A stretch of 64,000 nucleotides of DNA from Prorocentrum cordatum (Eukaryota > Sar > Dinophyceae > Prorocentrales > Prorocentraceae). Below are positions 9,636-18,873 of this stretch, one piece after another (the first letter of the stretch is position 1; each line of letters begins with the position of its first letter). A program made the position numbers and the translations under genes. The notes under the pieces were generated by a model that worked only from the letters and a program-made list of their open reading frames with translations, was not told where the DNA came from and made no database searches. The DNA lies in contig CAUYUJ010015010.1 of the NCBI GenBank assembly GCA_963575745.1, positions 120,765-184,764 on the forward strand, written 5' to 3'.

Positions 9636-11099
9636 CTACGAGCGCTCGTCTATGAACTTCATCGCCTTGGTGAAAGCCTCCTGGCGCGTGCTGCCCGTGT
9701 CCCAGCGGATGCGCCTGTCGGACCGCCCCAGGACAGCCCTGTACTGGGACTTGTCTGGCTGCGTGAGTATATACCCCGCGCGGTACTCGATCTTCGGGGC
9801 CCCCGTCAGCGGGGCCTTGGGCAGCGGCTTCGGCTTCGCCGTGGGCCTCGGCTTCGCCGAGGGCCTCCGCATGACCACCTTCATGGCCTTCTTCGGCGGG
9901 GCGCCCTTCATGACCTTCTTCGGCGGGCCCCCCTCCTCGTCGGCGAGTTCGTCGCCATCGTCGTCGGCGCCCTCGACGCCATCGGCATCGCCCCCAGCAG
10001 CTGCTGGACGTTTACTCAGGGCCACGGCCTCCTTACGCTTGCGCATTGTCTTGCGAAGCGCTGCCTCCTCATCAGATAAGTCGCCGAGCGGGGCGGGCAT
10101 TCCTCCCGCGGCTGGTGGGGCCGCAGGCGGGGGCGCCTCCTGTGGTGAGGGCGCATCTTGCGGTGGCGCTTTGGGCTTCGGCATCATCCCTGGCGGAGGC
10201 GACCAAGAGTGTGACGATTGGCCAGGCACCATCCCTGGCGGAGGCACCATTCCTGGATGAGCGTACATATGGTACGCGTTCATCGTCCCGTACATGGATT
10301 GGTAGGCGCCGAAGTCGCAAATGGCGGGAGGCGGGGCGGTCGGCGGCGGCGGGGCGGGGCGGTCGTCCCGCACTTGCTTGGCCGCTTGCTTGCCGCCCTT
10401 CATCAGGCGACTGCTCAGTCGCACGAAGTCGGGCTCGTCGGTGTACCAGTCCTGCCCGCGTGGCGGGTCTCCCTCGGGGTACGCGGTATAGTGCCGCGAT
10501 TCGCTCTCGAGGGAGTCTGGGGAATCGTATTCCCATATAGTTATGTGTTTCCAGTCTCGTGCCTTCATGGTAGCCAGCTTCAGCTCGACCTGCACCAGAA
10601 TGTCGTACCACATGTCGTTGGTGACGCCAGTGAGTTGGGACGATACCACCGCTGCGAGTTGACCCTTGCTCCCCTCGGACAGAGTGTACATACCGATCGC
10701 ATGGGCCCTCTTGCGCACCATGGCGATCATCGCCTTCTGCGAGATGTCGCCGCTCTTTAACTTGGTCGCCTCAGACGCCGAAAGGAAGCGCGAGAATGCA
10801 GTTACCTTCTGCCACTTCTTATCTGCGGTGCTGGTCAGCACACCCGTCTTCTGCCCTACCGCCGTGCAGATTTCTGCAATCTGATCAGGGGACCAGTCTG
10901 GGAGCGCATTGTCCCGAATTGTGCCCACCAAGAGCGTAGCGTCGTCAGTGCTGATCGTTCCGAAGGATCGCACTCTCGACAACAGCGATTGCATCTGGTT
11001 GTCGGTGCATGTCTTTGCGTCGAGTCCGCAGCCGACTTGGGTATGATGCCAATCAATCATATGATTGAGTTCGGCCAGCACATCACGTATCGACGTCAT
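9636..11099 (-). CDS. Gag-like repeated dinoflagellate ORF, intronless (487 aa)
   Basis: The start is ATG at 11099 (MTSIRDVLAELNHMIDW), 43 bases after a relict spliced leader. The first 190 residues are helical, with KKWQKVTAFSRFLSASE and an AVVSSQLTGV block. A Pro/Met-rich linker (PPPGMVPG-like repeats), a basic region (KRPAAAGG and Lys/Pro repeats) and a C-terminal domain (YRAGYILTQP ... AMKFIDERS) follow. The same domain order occurs in the plus-strand gene at 1318-3512, but here there is no intron and no frameshift. The basic middle resembles a nucleic-acid-binding or disordered linker. Function unknown. Confidence 0.65.
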   Translation of the reverse strand: MTSIRDVLAELNHMIDWHHTQVGCGLDAKTCTDNQMQSLLSRVRSFGTISTDDATLLVGTIRDNALPDWSPDQIAEICTAVGQKTGVLTSTADKKWQKVTAFSRFLSASEATKLKSGDISQKAMIAMVRKRAHAIGMYTLSEGSKGQLAAVVSSQLTGVTNDMWYDILVQVELKLATMKARDWKHITIWEYDSPDSLESESRHYTAYPEGDPPRGQDWYTDEPDFVRLSSRLMKGGKQAAKQVRDDRPAPPPPTAPPPAICDFGAYQSMYGTMNAYHMYAHPGMVPPPGMVPGQSSHSWSPPPGMMPKPKAPPQDAPSPQEAPPPAAPPAAGGMPAPLGDLSDEEAALRKTMRKRKEAVALSKRPAAAGGDADGVEGADDDGDELADEEGGPPKKVMKGAPPKKAMKVVMRRPSAKPRPTAKPKPLPKAPLTGAPKIEYRAGYILTQPDKSQYRAVLGRSDRRIRWDTGSTRQEAFTKAMKFIDERS

Positions 11100-11142
11100 T
11101 GCTGCTACGCAGCAGAAAGCGATATGTAAGTTCGCAAAACTG

Positions 11143-11164
11143 TTTGAGCCAAACTGGTTACGGA
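11143..11164 (-). other. Relict spliced leader (DinoSL-like), 19 of 22 match
   Basis: The minus strand reads CCGTAACCAGTTTGGCTCAA at this position. It differs from DinoSL at three positions and lies 5' of the 487-aa ORF start. Confidence 0.88.
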
Positions 11165-11479
11165 GCCCACGACGATGACGCGTGCACGCTTGGCGATGAG
11201 GCAAAGGTCAACAGGGGTGTCGAACAAACCAACAGCGCGAGGGTTGGTAGTCCTCTCGGGGGGGTGGTAGTCCTCTCGGGGGGCGGGGGGGGGTCAGCCA
11301 TCGTCGTCGCCACGGCTGGGCGCAGCTTGACAAACACTGACTTGGATGGGTCCACCCCCTTGCTCGGCATGCTAATCAGATGTAAGGCATGATTGGCGTG
11401 ACCACTGATCATTTGACGTGTACCATTGCGAATCTGAACACATCATCGCACTTGCGAAGCCTCGCCCGACACGGCCCCA
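11165..11479. other. Intergenic, short tandem duplication only
   Basis: A unit containing GGTAGTCCTCTCGGGGGG is duplicated at about 11245-11285. Otherwise I see no gene or structured repeat. Confidence 0.5.
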
Positions 11480-12772
11480 TCAGCGCGGCATGCGCTCTGA
11501 TTTGATGCTCGCGTGCTGCTCGCACGCGTTCTCCCACTCAGCGTGGGCATCGATGCGATCACCGATCGACTCCATCCACTCGCTCTTGGCCTCCTCCATC
11601 TTCTTCTTGGCGGCCTCGAACTTCTTGAACTTCTCGGGAACCTGGGAATCGTGCGCTAAAACAAAACACATACATACAGGGCACAGGCATTCAATGCCTC
11701 CAAATTCAAATGCAATTGCAATTGCTAGTGCGGCGGCTAATGTCATTGCAATGAGTGTTTAACGTGTTTTCACACACGAGGCCACCTTCTTCGATGCACA
11801 CAAGAACTCGGCCTTGCATGCGACCTTGGTGATGTTAGCGTTGGTCAGCCTGACATGTTTGTCCTCCTTCCAGTCCTGGCGAGCCTGGGCATCCATCGCG
11901 ATCGTCTTGCGGGACTTGCCCATTGCCCCTCCACAACTGAACCGATGACTTGTGCAAAACCTATTGCAACTGAGCCGATAAGCCACACATCCCCCACCCC
12001 CCCCTAACAATTGACCCCAGATTTGCAATGGTTGCAACGCTGCCCCGACGAGCTCGATCCAGGCATTGTTTTCTTAGCGCATGGCGCGAAGCGCCCGCCC
12101 TCCCCGCGACAGGCACAACTCTTGGGAAACGGTGTTTACACACTCGGACCTAATTGCGTATCCACGCACTCACGCGCCGAAGCCTAAGGCCTTGCGCCCC
12201 CGTGCTCTGTACAAGCCCCCTGTGTCGATTACCAGCTTCCTTGCCCGATCGTGCTGCCCATGCAAGTCCACAGCGTGCTCGCGCGCTTGCAGCCAAGCGT
12301 ACTCGGCGTCCTCGGCCTTTTTCTTGGCCTTCTCGTACGCCTTGAAGCACTGCATCACCTCAAACCGAACGGGCGGGGCATGTCGGAGGGATGGTGGTGG
12401 GGGAGGGGGGGGGGGGGGAATAGGTGTGGCGATAGGCGTCACCACGCCCGCCGTGAGACGCACAACCAGGCGGGATCACGCCGACAACATCAGGCACACC
12501 CCACAACCTAGCCCAGAACTGTCATATCACACCGCTCTTCTAGTGTACATACACCGCACCAAACAACAATATCATGTCTGCATGCATATGCAAGCGTGTC
12601 CCGACAGCGCGCGGCGCGGCGACAAGGTCGCCTTGCGGTCCATCTGTTTCGCCTTCTTGAGGCTGTTGGCCTTGTGCTTGATGGCGGTGTCAAGCTGCTG
12701 GTTCCTAAACAGTATATCCTCATGGCGGTGCAAGGCTCGGAGTGCTTTGATATCTTCATGCATGCGCGGCAT
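11480..12772 (-). CDS. Candidate multi-exon Lys/Glu-rich helical protein
   Basis: Four minus-strand segments have protein-like composition and lie in order. About 12772-12610 starts MPRMHEDIKALRALHRHEDI. About 12360-12175 includes FKAYEKAKKKAEDAEYAWLQ. About 11930-11790 includes QARQDWKEDKHVRLTNANIT. About 11655-11480 includes KFKKFEAAKKKMEEAKSEW and ends SERMPR. A plausible donor GC|GTGAGTG follows the second segment and a strong acceptor TTTTGTTTTAG precedes the last. All segments predict long charged helices, with E-W-x-x-A-x-E-type spacing repeated in exons two and four. Exact joins were not resolved and the first and third introns lack convincing ends. Confidence 0.42.
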
Positions 12773-12843
12773 TGTGGCTATAGAGAAGAGAGACGGGCGC
12801 GATCTGTGCCAGAACGCTGCGACGATGATCGCATCCGTCGACG

Positions 12844-13377
12844 ATGTGCGATCGCTGTCTGAGCAGCGTGATCTCCACCGCCCCCGTCCTCGTCATCATT
12901 GGTATCCTCGTCATCATCCTCCTCGCCATCCCCCGTATATGTTGGTGCAGAACGGTTATCAGCCCAGCCCACCCACCGTCGACCTCCCCGCCCGAATTGG
13001 CGTCAATTGGTGACGGCTCGTCCTCGGTTTATGCTGGTGGTGGATCGTGGCGGAGCGGCCCCGTCGAGGATACGGCGGACCGCATGGTTGCTGATATGAA
13101 CCAGCAGCTCGAGTCGGCTGATGATCATCGCCGTGTGATCGTCTCCGTGGTTGATCGTGCCCTGAAGCAGCGCGATGACTACATCAAATGGCTGAATGAG
13201 CAGATTCAGAGCAACGACGCCACGATCGAAGCTCAGAAGGCCACGATCGAGAGCCAGGCCGCCACTATCGCGAGCCAGGTCGCCACGATCGCGAACATTC
13301 GCGAGGGCCAGGACCGCGTCGCGAACCTTCGCGAGGACCATGAGGGTCGCGATTGCGGGGATGATGGGCGGCGGTGA
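12844..13377 (+). CDS. Membrane-anchored coiled-coil protein (177 aa)
   Basis: ATG at 12844 gives MCDRCLSSVISTAPVL, then a strongly hydrophobic segment (about residues 13-31). A Ser/Pro-rich spacer and a coiled coil follow. The coiled coil contains a clean heptad series DATIEAQ, KATIESQ, AATIASQ, VATIANI (about 121-149). It is transcribed away from the minus-strand helical gene, with only 71 bases between the two starts. The hydrophobic N-terminus suggests a signal anchor. No family recognised; an upstream exon is possible. Confidence 0.45.
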   Translation: MCDRCLSSVISTAPVLVIIGILVIILLAIPRICWCRTVISPAHPPSTSPPELASIGDGSSSVYAGGGSWRSGPVEDTADRMVADMNQQLESADDHRRVIVSVVDRALKQRDDYIKWLNEQIQSNDATIEAQKATIESQAATIASQVATIANIREGQDRVANLREDHEGRDCGDDGRR

Positions 13378-13577
13378 GACGGCGCAGCCGATGCGGATGA
13401 TAAGGGCAACGGCGGCGACGGCGACGGCGGCGACGGCGACGGCGGCGGCGGCGGCGGCGACGGCGACGACGACGGCGGCGACGGCGGCGGCGGCGACGGC
13501 GGCGACGGCGACGACGTCGGCGGCGACGAAGGCGGCGGACGACGACGACGACTGCGGCGGCGACGACCACGATGCAG

Positions 13578-13614
<37 letters not shown>

Positions 13615-13780
13615 GCGACAACGGCGACGGCGACGACGTCGGCGGCGACGAAGGCGGCGGACGACGACGACGACTGCGGCGGCGACGACGACGATGCGGG
13701 ATGACGGCGACGACGACGGCGACGACGACGACGGCGACGACGACGGCGGACGCCGACGACGACGACGGCGAATGCAACGC
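13378..13780. repeat. GAC/GGC triplet expansion
   Basis: Nearly continuous GGCGAC and GACGAC triplets, with an internal duplication: ACGTCGGCGGCGACGAAGG occurs near 13512 and 13637. All frames give poly-Asp, poly-Ala, poly-Arg or poly-Thr and are not reported as genes. Confidence 0.9.
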
Positions 13781-13782
13781 CT

Positions 13783-13935
13783 CAGGACACCTCAGGATAC
13801 CTCAGGACACCTCAGGACACCTCTGAGATGACAACACCAGGGCGCCTCAGGACACCTCAGGGCACCTCTGAGCTGACAACCCCAGGAAGACCTCAGGACA
13901 CCTCGGGACACCTCAGGACACCTCAGGGTGCTGAG
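13783..13935. repeat. CCTCAGGACA minisatellite
   Basis: A roughly 10-bp unit CCTCAGGACA (variants GATA, GGCA) is repeated in blocks separated by TCTGAGATGACAACACC-like spacers. Confidence 0.85.
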
Positions 13936-14070
13936 GGGGACGAGGAGGAGGATGGAACTGGAGGAGGCGGAGGCGGATGAGGAGGAAGCAGGAGGAGGAG
14001 GAGGGGGAGGGGGAGGCAAAGGATGAGGAGGAGGAGGAGGAATAGGAGGAGGAAGGGATGAGAGGGAGGA
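13936..14070. repeat. GAGGAG purine tract
   Basis: Purine-rich GAG/GGA repeats lie between the minisatellite and unique sequence. No gene supported. Confidence 0.75.
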
Positions 14071-14223
14071 AGGGGGGAGGTCGATCGTTTCGCCGTCGAT
14101 CGTGAGCCTCCGAAAAGTGCTCAGAGAAGCGGAGCGATCACGCTGAGCGGGAGCGACGCGTCGCTCAGCGATCGTCCAAAGGCCTCACGACCGATGCGAT
14201 GAACACCTCTGAAGGTGGACCGA

Positions 14224-14419
14224 GAAGCGTCGCAGAGGGTACCACTGTCAGACGACGCGCGCGTCGTCTTTGAGATTCTCAAAGACGACGCGTTGGTAAT
14301 ATTAAATCTAATAGAGATTTTGTCGTCTTTGAGATTCTCAAAGACGACACGTTGTCGTCTTTGAGATTCTCAAAGACGACACCCGTGTCGTTTGACAGCG
14401 GTACCCTCTGCGACGATTC
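14224..14419. mobile_element. MITE-like foldback element with about 66-bp inverted arms
   Basis: The left end GAAGCGTCGCAGAGGGTACC is matched, inverted, by the right end at 14400-14419, and pairing continues about 66 bp inward with a handful of mismatches. Inside are three copies of a 27-bp near-perfect palindrome at 14263-14289, 14322-14348 and 14354-14380 (core CTTTGAGATTCTCAAAG). The short centre is AT-rich. There is no coding capacity. I could not identify a target-site duplication, so the mobile assignment rests on structure alone. Confidence 0.65.
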
Positions 14420-14544
14420 TTAATCCGCATTCGTGGCAGCCCTCAGCTGCTGTGCACCCCCGCAGCTTCGGCGGCAACTCCTGTGCTGAGTCGCCGCCGT
14501 GGGAGCCTCGACCCCTTCCGACGGGGCACACCTCGCCGACCACG

Positions 14545-14566
14545 CGACGACGACGACGACGAACGC

Positions 14567-14600
<34 letters not shown>

Positions 14601-14622
14601 CACGACCACGACGACGACACGG
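14545..14622. repeat. GAC triplet microsatellite
   Basis: A run of GACGACGAC interrupted by AACGCTG. It lies just beyond the 3' end of the minus-strand repeat-protein gene. Confidence 0.85.
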
Positions 14623-14646
14623 TGGTCGCCGACGTGTGCCCCGTGA

Positions 14647-16029
14647 TCACACGGAGCTTGAGCCCGCTGCGCTCGCCGCAGCGTAGTCGGCGACCGCCTT
14701 CAGCCACACCTGCGGCTGCGTGCGGCGGCTCCAGGCCGCGTACTTCTGGTCCTGCTCGGACAGGTCACTCAAGCCCTGCAGGTGCTCCCGCACGGCCAGC
14801 GCTTTGGCGAGGCGGATGTGCTTGCCCCCGCGGGGGCGGGGGCCGTCGCCCCCGCCCCCGTCCTTGCCGTCGCCCTTCACGTGGCCGCCGTAGCCGTCCT
14901 TCTTGTGGCCGCCGTAGCCGTCCTTCTTGTGGCTGTAGTAGCCGTCGCCCTTGTCGTGGCTGTCGTAGCCGTCGCCCTTCTCGTGGCTGTAGTAGCCGTC
15001 GCCCTTCACGTGGCCGCTGTAGCCGTCGCCTTTGTGGCCGTAGTAGCCGTCGCCCTTGTCGCGGCCACGCCACTCCTGGCCGTTGTAGCCGTCGCCTTTG
15101 TGGCCGTAGTAGCCGTCGCCCTTCACGTGGCTGTAGTAGCCGTCGCCCGTCTCGTGGCCATAGTAGCCGTCGCCCTTCTCGTGGCCATAGTAGCCGTCGC
15201 CCTTGTGGCCATAGTAGCCGTCGCCCTTCTCGTGGCCATAGTAGCCGTCGCCCTTCTCACGGCCGTAGTAGCCGTCCTTGGCCCACCAGCCGCCCTTGCC
15301 GTAGTAGCCGTTCTTGGTGTGGCCGCCGTAATAGCCGTCCTTGTTGTGGCCGTAGTAGTAACCGTCCTTGTTGTAGTAGCTGTCTTTGCCGCCGCGGCTG
15401 CAGCCGTCGTTGCCGTCCTTGTTGTAGTAGCTGTCTTTGCCGCCAACGCCCTCGCTGCTGTCGTCGTAATCGTAGTAGTGGCGGCTTTTACGGCCACTGC
15501 TGTAGTAGCCGTAGCCCTCGGCGTCGCCATCGGCGGTGTAGCTCTCGCCCGCGCTGTCGTCGTAGCCACCGCCCTCAGCGTCGCCACCTTCGTACTCATC
15601 CGCCGTGGCGCCCTCGTAGTCGCCGTCGCCCTCGTCGACCGCGTCGCCGCCGCCCGCGGCGTCGTCGCCACCACCCTCGGGCTCGTCGACCTCGAACTCG
15701 AGAAGGTCCTTCATCGAGTTCATGGTCGGGTTCATGGGCGGCGCGAGGTTGAGCTTCTCGAGCAGCGAGTCCGCCACCGAGCCGCGCCGCGTCTGCACGC
15801 GAGTCTGCGCCGACCAGCACATCGCCTTGCGCTTCTTCTCGGCGGAGGCCATGGCGGCCGCCAAGATGTGCCCTGGCGGAGCCGTCCGCGGCGCGGTCGG
15901 CCGCTTCTTGGACGTCGGCTGCAGCCGCGACGGCTTCTCCTCCGCCACCTTCTCCCGTCGCTGCTGGATCTCGCTCGTCGCTGCGAGCAACATTGCCACC
16001 TCGGTGGCGTCGTCGCCACCACCGCTCAT
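14647..16029 (-). CDS. Gly/Tyr-rich protein with about 18 KGDGYYGHE-type repeats (460 aa)
   Basis: The frame is read from ATG at 16029 (MSGGGDDATEVAMLLA) to the stop at 14647. Residues 1-120 are charged and partly helical (VAEEKPSRLQPTSKK, SLLEKLNLAPP). An acidic Gly/Asp/Glu stretch and a Tyr-rich region (SSGRKSRHYYDYDD) follow. About 18 repeats of eight to nine residues, KGDGYYGHE with variants KDGYGGH and KGDGYYSHV, make up most of the second half. A short helical tail (HIRLAKALAVREHLQGLSDL, WLKAVADYAAASA) closes it. The sequence CTGCAG directly before the ATG could be a splice acceptor, so an upstream exon is possible. The repeats are nearly uniform at protein level. Low complexity of this type fits a disordered, phase-separating or secreted structural protein; function unknown. 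Confidence 0.6.
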   Translation of the reverse strand: MSGGGDDATEVAMLLAATSEIQQRREKVAEEKPSRLQPTSKKRPTAPRTAPPGHILAAAMASAEKKRKAMCWSAQTRVQTRRGSVADSLLEKLNLAPPMNPTMNSMKDLLEFEVDEPEGGGDDAAGGGDAVDEGDGDYEGATADEYEGGDAEGGGYDDSAGESYTADGDAEGYGYYSSGRKSRHYYDYDDSSEGVGGKDSYYNKDGNDGCSRGGKDSYYNKDGYYYGHNKDGYYGGHTKNGYYGKGGWWAKDGYYGREKGDGYYGHEKGDGYYGHKGDGYYGHEKGDGYYGHETGDGYYSHVKGDGYYGHKGDGYNGQEWRGRDKGDGYYGHKGDGYSGHVKGDGYYSHEKGDGYDSHDKGDGYYSHKKDGYGGHKKDGYGGHVKGDGKDGGGGDGPRPRGGKHIRLAKALAVREHLQGLSDLSEQDQKYAAWSRRTQPQVWLKAVADYAAASAAGSSSV

Positions 16030-16187
16030 CTGCAGGGCCAGGCGGGGCGGGGGCGAGGCCGCGGCGGGCGTCGGGGGCCCCGCGCGGCGGGGGGGGGCGA
16101 GCACCCTGTGGAGGAGCGGGCCCCGCGCGGTGAACCCACGGCCCGCGCGCCGCGGGCGTGGCTGAACACATGGGCCACAACGGCGTC

Positions 16188-16191
<4 letters not shown>

Positions 16192-16246
<55 letters not shown>

Positions 16247-16258
16247 GAGAGAGAGAGA
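16192..16258. repeat. GA microsatellite
   Basis: An (AG)n run about 65 bp long with one CGAG interruption. Confidence 0.95.
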
Positions 16259-17080
16259 CGCGGATCTTTATAGTTCCCCGTGCATCTTAGATGCACTCTA
16301 CACATATACAGACCACACAACGCTTGCAGTACTGTACTCACCCGAAAGCCGAAATCCTTAACCTACGAAGCTCTACACTACTGTGCCGTTCGACATCAAA
16401 CTACGATATTACACATACCAAGCATTATCTCGCCCTAACCGAAGCTAGTCCAACACCCACATCAATAACTCACGGCGTCGCGCGCACATAACAACACAAC
16501 GGCTGTGGCGAAATAGTTTGCATACGCATAATGTGATTTGTGATGCTGACGCTAGCGTCTCTTACATGACATGTACGTTCGAGTCGGTGTGTACCGGTGG
16601 TAATGACAGTGGCAATTGTGCGGCCGACGATGTGGCAGATGCGATTGTCACCATAATGAGAATCATGCACAGTTGCGTCACAAGCAAATGTTGCTGAACG
16701 CATGTGCAACGATGATGGTTTTCACACCCGTGGCGATGGCTGTATCCCCATAAGCAGCACGCCCAACTACGAGCTCGCATATATGGCATGCGAAGTAAAC
16801 TGCATGCCCCCCATAGATCACGCACAATGTGTCCCCGACCCCATTCCCATTCGAACCCCATGCCAACCATTTGCTCCTGGCCCCCCCAAGTCGGCCACCC
16901 CCAAGCCCCCCACCCCGCGACGTTGCCACCCCGCGACGCCGCCTCTGCGGAGCATCCGCATCGCCGTGTTGGGTGTAGGGTTCATGGGGATGGGGTCGGG
17001 GCGCTCGTACGTAGCGGCTGGCGCTCACACGCGAGCCCCGCGTAGCCCCCCCCGAGGACGGATCGGGCCCCGCGCATCCC
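16259..17080. other. Stretch without a supported gene
   Basis: The sequence looks unique with moderate GC. Open frames on both strands lack protein-like composition. I see no RNA gene or repeat. Confidence 0.4.
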
Positions 17081-17110
17081 CCCGTGGTGTCGTCCGAGAG
17101 CCGCGCTGCG

Positions 17111-17542
17111 ATGGCGCCCGAGACCCCTGGCATAGTCGCCGCGATGCGGCAGCTTCGCGAGGCGGGCGTCGTCGTCTTAAGTTCGTCGTCGTCGATGTCG
17201 TCGCCGCCGCCGTCGCCCCTCCACCTGCCGATAGAAGGCTTTGCTTACGCACGTAAATGCTGCGCAAGTGTTGCTAGCACGAGCGGGCGATGTGGAGGAC
17301 GATCTCTTGCTGCGCGGTCAGCAGCACGATCACTTGCTCGCGGAGTTGGGGGAGCAGCAGCGCACGATCGCAGAGCAGCGGCACCAGCAGCCGCAGACGG
17401 AGGCAGCGCTACAGCAACAGCAGCAGACGGAGGCAGCGCAGAAGGTCGAGGGGCTGGAGCAGGAGGTGCAGGCCCTCAGGACGAGTTGGCGCTCTATAAG
17501 AGGTCGTTCCCAGATGGCTCCTTGTTGAACATTCAGGGGTGA
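17111..17542 (+). CDS. Candidate coiled-coil protein, broken frame
   Basis: ATG at 17111 gives MAPETPGIVAAMRQLREAG. A second segment in another frame (about 17279-17478) reads AGDVEDDLLLRGQQHDHLLA, then EQQRTIAEQRHQQ and VEGLEQEVQAL. The last segment shifts again to DELALYKRSFPDGSLLNIQG, ending at TGA 17540-17542. The second join looks like loss of a single G in CTCAGGACGAG. An acceptor TGTTGCTAG at about 17270-17278 suggests an intron before the coiled coil. The composition is Gln/Glu-rich coiled coil. No family recognised. Confidence 0.4.
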   Translation: MAPETPGIVAAMRQLREAGVVVLSSSSSMSSPPPSPLHLPIEGFAYARKCCASVASTSGRCGGRSLAARSAARSLARGVGGAAAHDRRAAAPAAADGGSATATAADGGSAEGRGAGAGGAGPQDELALYKRSFPDGSLLNIQG

Positions 17543-17639
17543 GGGGTGGCGGCGGCACGTCTGCCTGAAGAGCGCATCTAGGATGCGAACGGGCGAGGAG
17601 TGGCACGAGGGGGCGTGTAAAACGATGGCGACGCGCCCC

Positions 17640-17670
17640 CCCCCCTCCCCCTCCTCCCCCCCCCCCGCGG
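17640..17670. repeat. C-rich homopolymer patches
   Basis: Runs of C (CCCCCCC with CTCC) form a local low-complexity patch between two genes. Confidence 0.7.
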
Positions 17671-17761
17671 GTGGGAAGGACGACGGGGCCGACGGTGGGA
17701 GAATAGATAGGAGGTCGAAAGGGTGGGCGCGCTGTGCGTGCCCGACGCAGCGCGTGGCGTC

Positions 17762-18628
17762 TCAGCCCTGGGCGTCGCTATCACCCGCAGCATCGACATT
17801 GTCGTCTTCGCCATCGCCCTGTTGATCTTCGGGCCCACCCCCCTCGGCATGCTCGGCACAATTCAGCCCATGGAGAAGATCGGCATCGGGCTCGTGATCC
17901 TCTATCTCCTCGCCCTTCGCGACCACTTTGTCGCGTAGCTCGCGGGCGCAGTGCAAAATACACGTGTCATTCCATTCCACTGGTTTTTGATAGATGCGTC
18001 TTGACGAGTTGTGGGATTTCACAACGACATACACTACCCTGCGACGCTTGTCGCATCGGACCCCTGGCACTCCGCTCAGTCCTCTCTTTTGTTTCTCGGT
18101 GCCATCGTCCTCTGCTGCTTTCAGCGCAGCACATCTGATGTAAGTCAGTACGCTCTCTGTACATTCCACATGTACCTTGCTAATCGCTGATGCAGAAAAT
18201 ATGCATCTTACTGCGTTCGGCTCGCACTTCAAGGCCACGCCGCCACCATGAAATTCAACCTCTGGCAACTGAACCGTAACGTATGCTGGCATAGCACTCT
18301 CGTCGATGTTCTTCTTGTAGGCCTTGATCAGTTTGTCTTGGTCAGACTGGTCCGACAGCAATGGGTCTCGCGATTTCATGTACTCCCATATCGCAATGTC
18401 CGATGCAGCGTTTCGGGGGGCCTTCAACTCTTTGAAGAAATGATTTTGGGCAAATGGGGCGTTCCTGTTTGTTGGGTTCTGGATGTCGACGAACTGGAAG
18501 AGCCTCCTGTCCATCAGGGATACCTCGATGAACGCAATACCTCCGCTATGGACAATAGTCCGCGGTATCCACGGCTCCTTGAGCCCGCCACCCTCGATCA
18601 CCGTGCGCATGGAAACAGACACTGACAT
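17762..18628 (-). CDS. Unknown ORF with a possible AP2-like C-terminal segment (288 aa)
   Basis: The start is ATG at 18628 (MSVSVSMRTVIEGGGLKEPW), 41 bases after a relict spliced leader. The central region (IAFIEVSLMDRRLFQFVDIQ, WEYMKSRDPLLSDQ, VTVQLPEVEFHGGGVAL) looks globular. Near the C-terminus GVPGVRCDKRRRVVYVVVK, then NSSRRIYQKPVEW and a short helix, recalls the strand-strand-strand-helix order of AP2-type DNA-binding domains in protists and integrases. That match is weak and by eye. The tail is acidic and Gly/Asp-rich. The ORF is continuous and intronless, in keeping with retroposition. Confidence 0.55.
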   Translation of the reverse strand: MSVSVSMRTVIEGGGLKEPWIPRTIVHSGGIAFIEVSLMDRRLFQFVDIQNPTNRNAPFAQNHFFKELKAPRNAASDIAIWEYMKSRDPLLSDQSDQDKLIKAYKKNIDESAMPAYVTVQLPEVEFHGGGVALKCEPNAVRCIFSASAISKVHVECTESVLTYIRCAALKAAEDDGTEKQKRGLSGVPGVRCDKRRRVVYVVVKSHNSSRRIYQKPVEWNDTCILHCARELRDKVVAKGEEIEDHEPDADLLHGLNCAEHAEGGGPEDQQGDGEDDNVDAAGDSDAQG

Positions 18629-18669
18629 GCAGACGTGCGGGGCAGCGTGGGCCGCGTGATACCCCAGCG

Positions 18670-18691
18670 ATTGAGCCAGCACGGCTATGGT
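18670..18691 (-). other. Relict spliced leader (DinoSL-like), 17 of 22 match
   Basis: The minus strand reads ATAGCCGTGCTGGCTCAA here. Seventeen of 22 positions agree with DinoSL, and it lies just 5' of the ATG at 18628. Confidence 0.75.
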
Positions 18692-18873
18692 GCGTTGCGA
18701 CGATGTCGCAGACTGGCGCGATGCTGCATCGCAGAATGATGCGATGCGATGGTGTGATGACGCATCGCAGTATGAAGCATTTCAGTATGTCTTCGCCATC
18801 CAACAAGGTGCGTTCATATACGGGCGACGCCAACGCCCTGCGTAATGCCGCGGCAATGCGGCGAATGGGCGGC

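Noticed and set aside
12765-12790. TATAGCCACAATG as a truncated relict leader before the ATG at 12772
   Set aside because: Only six or seven matching bases; insufficient.
13196-13831. Asp/Ala/Arg/Thr-rich frames in the GAC/GGC triplet tracts (also 48244-49290)
   Set aside because: Pure trinucleotide repeats are open in all frames; no unique sequence supports translation.
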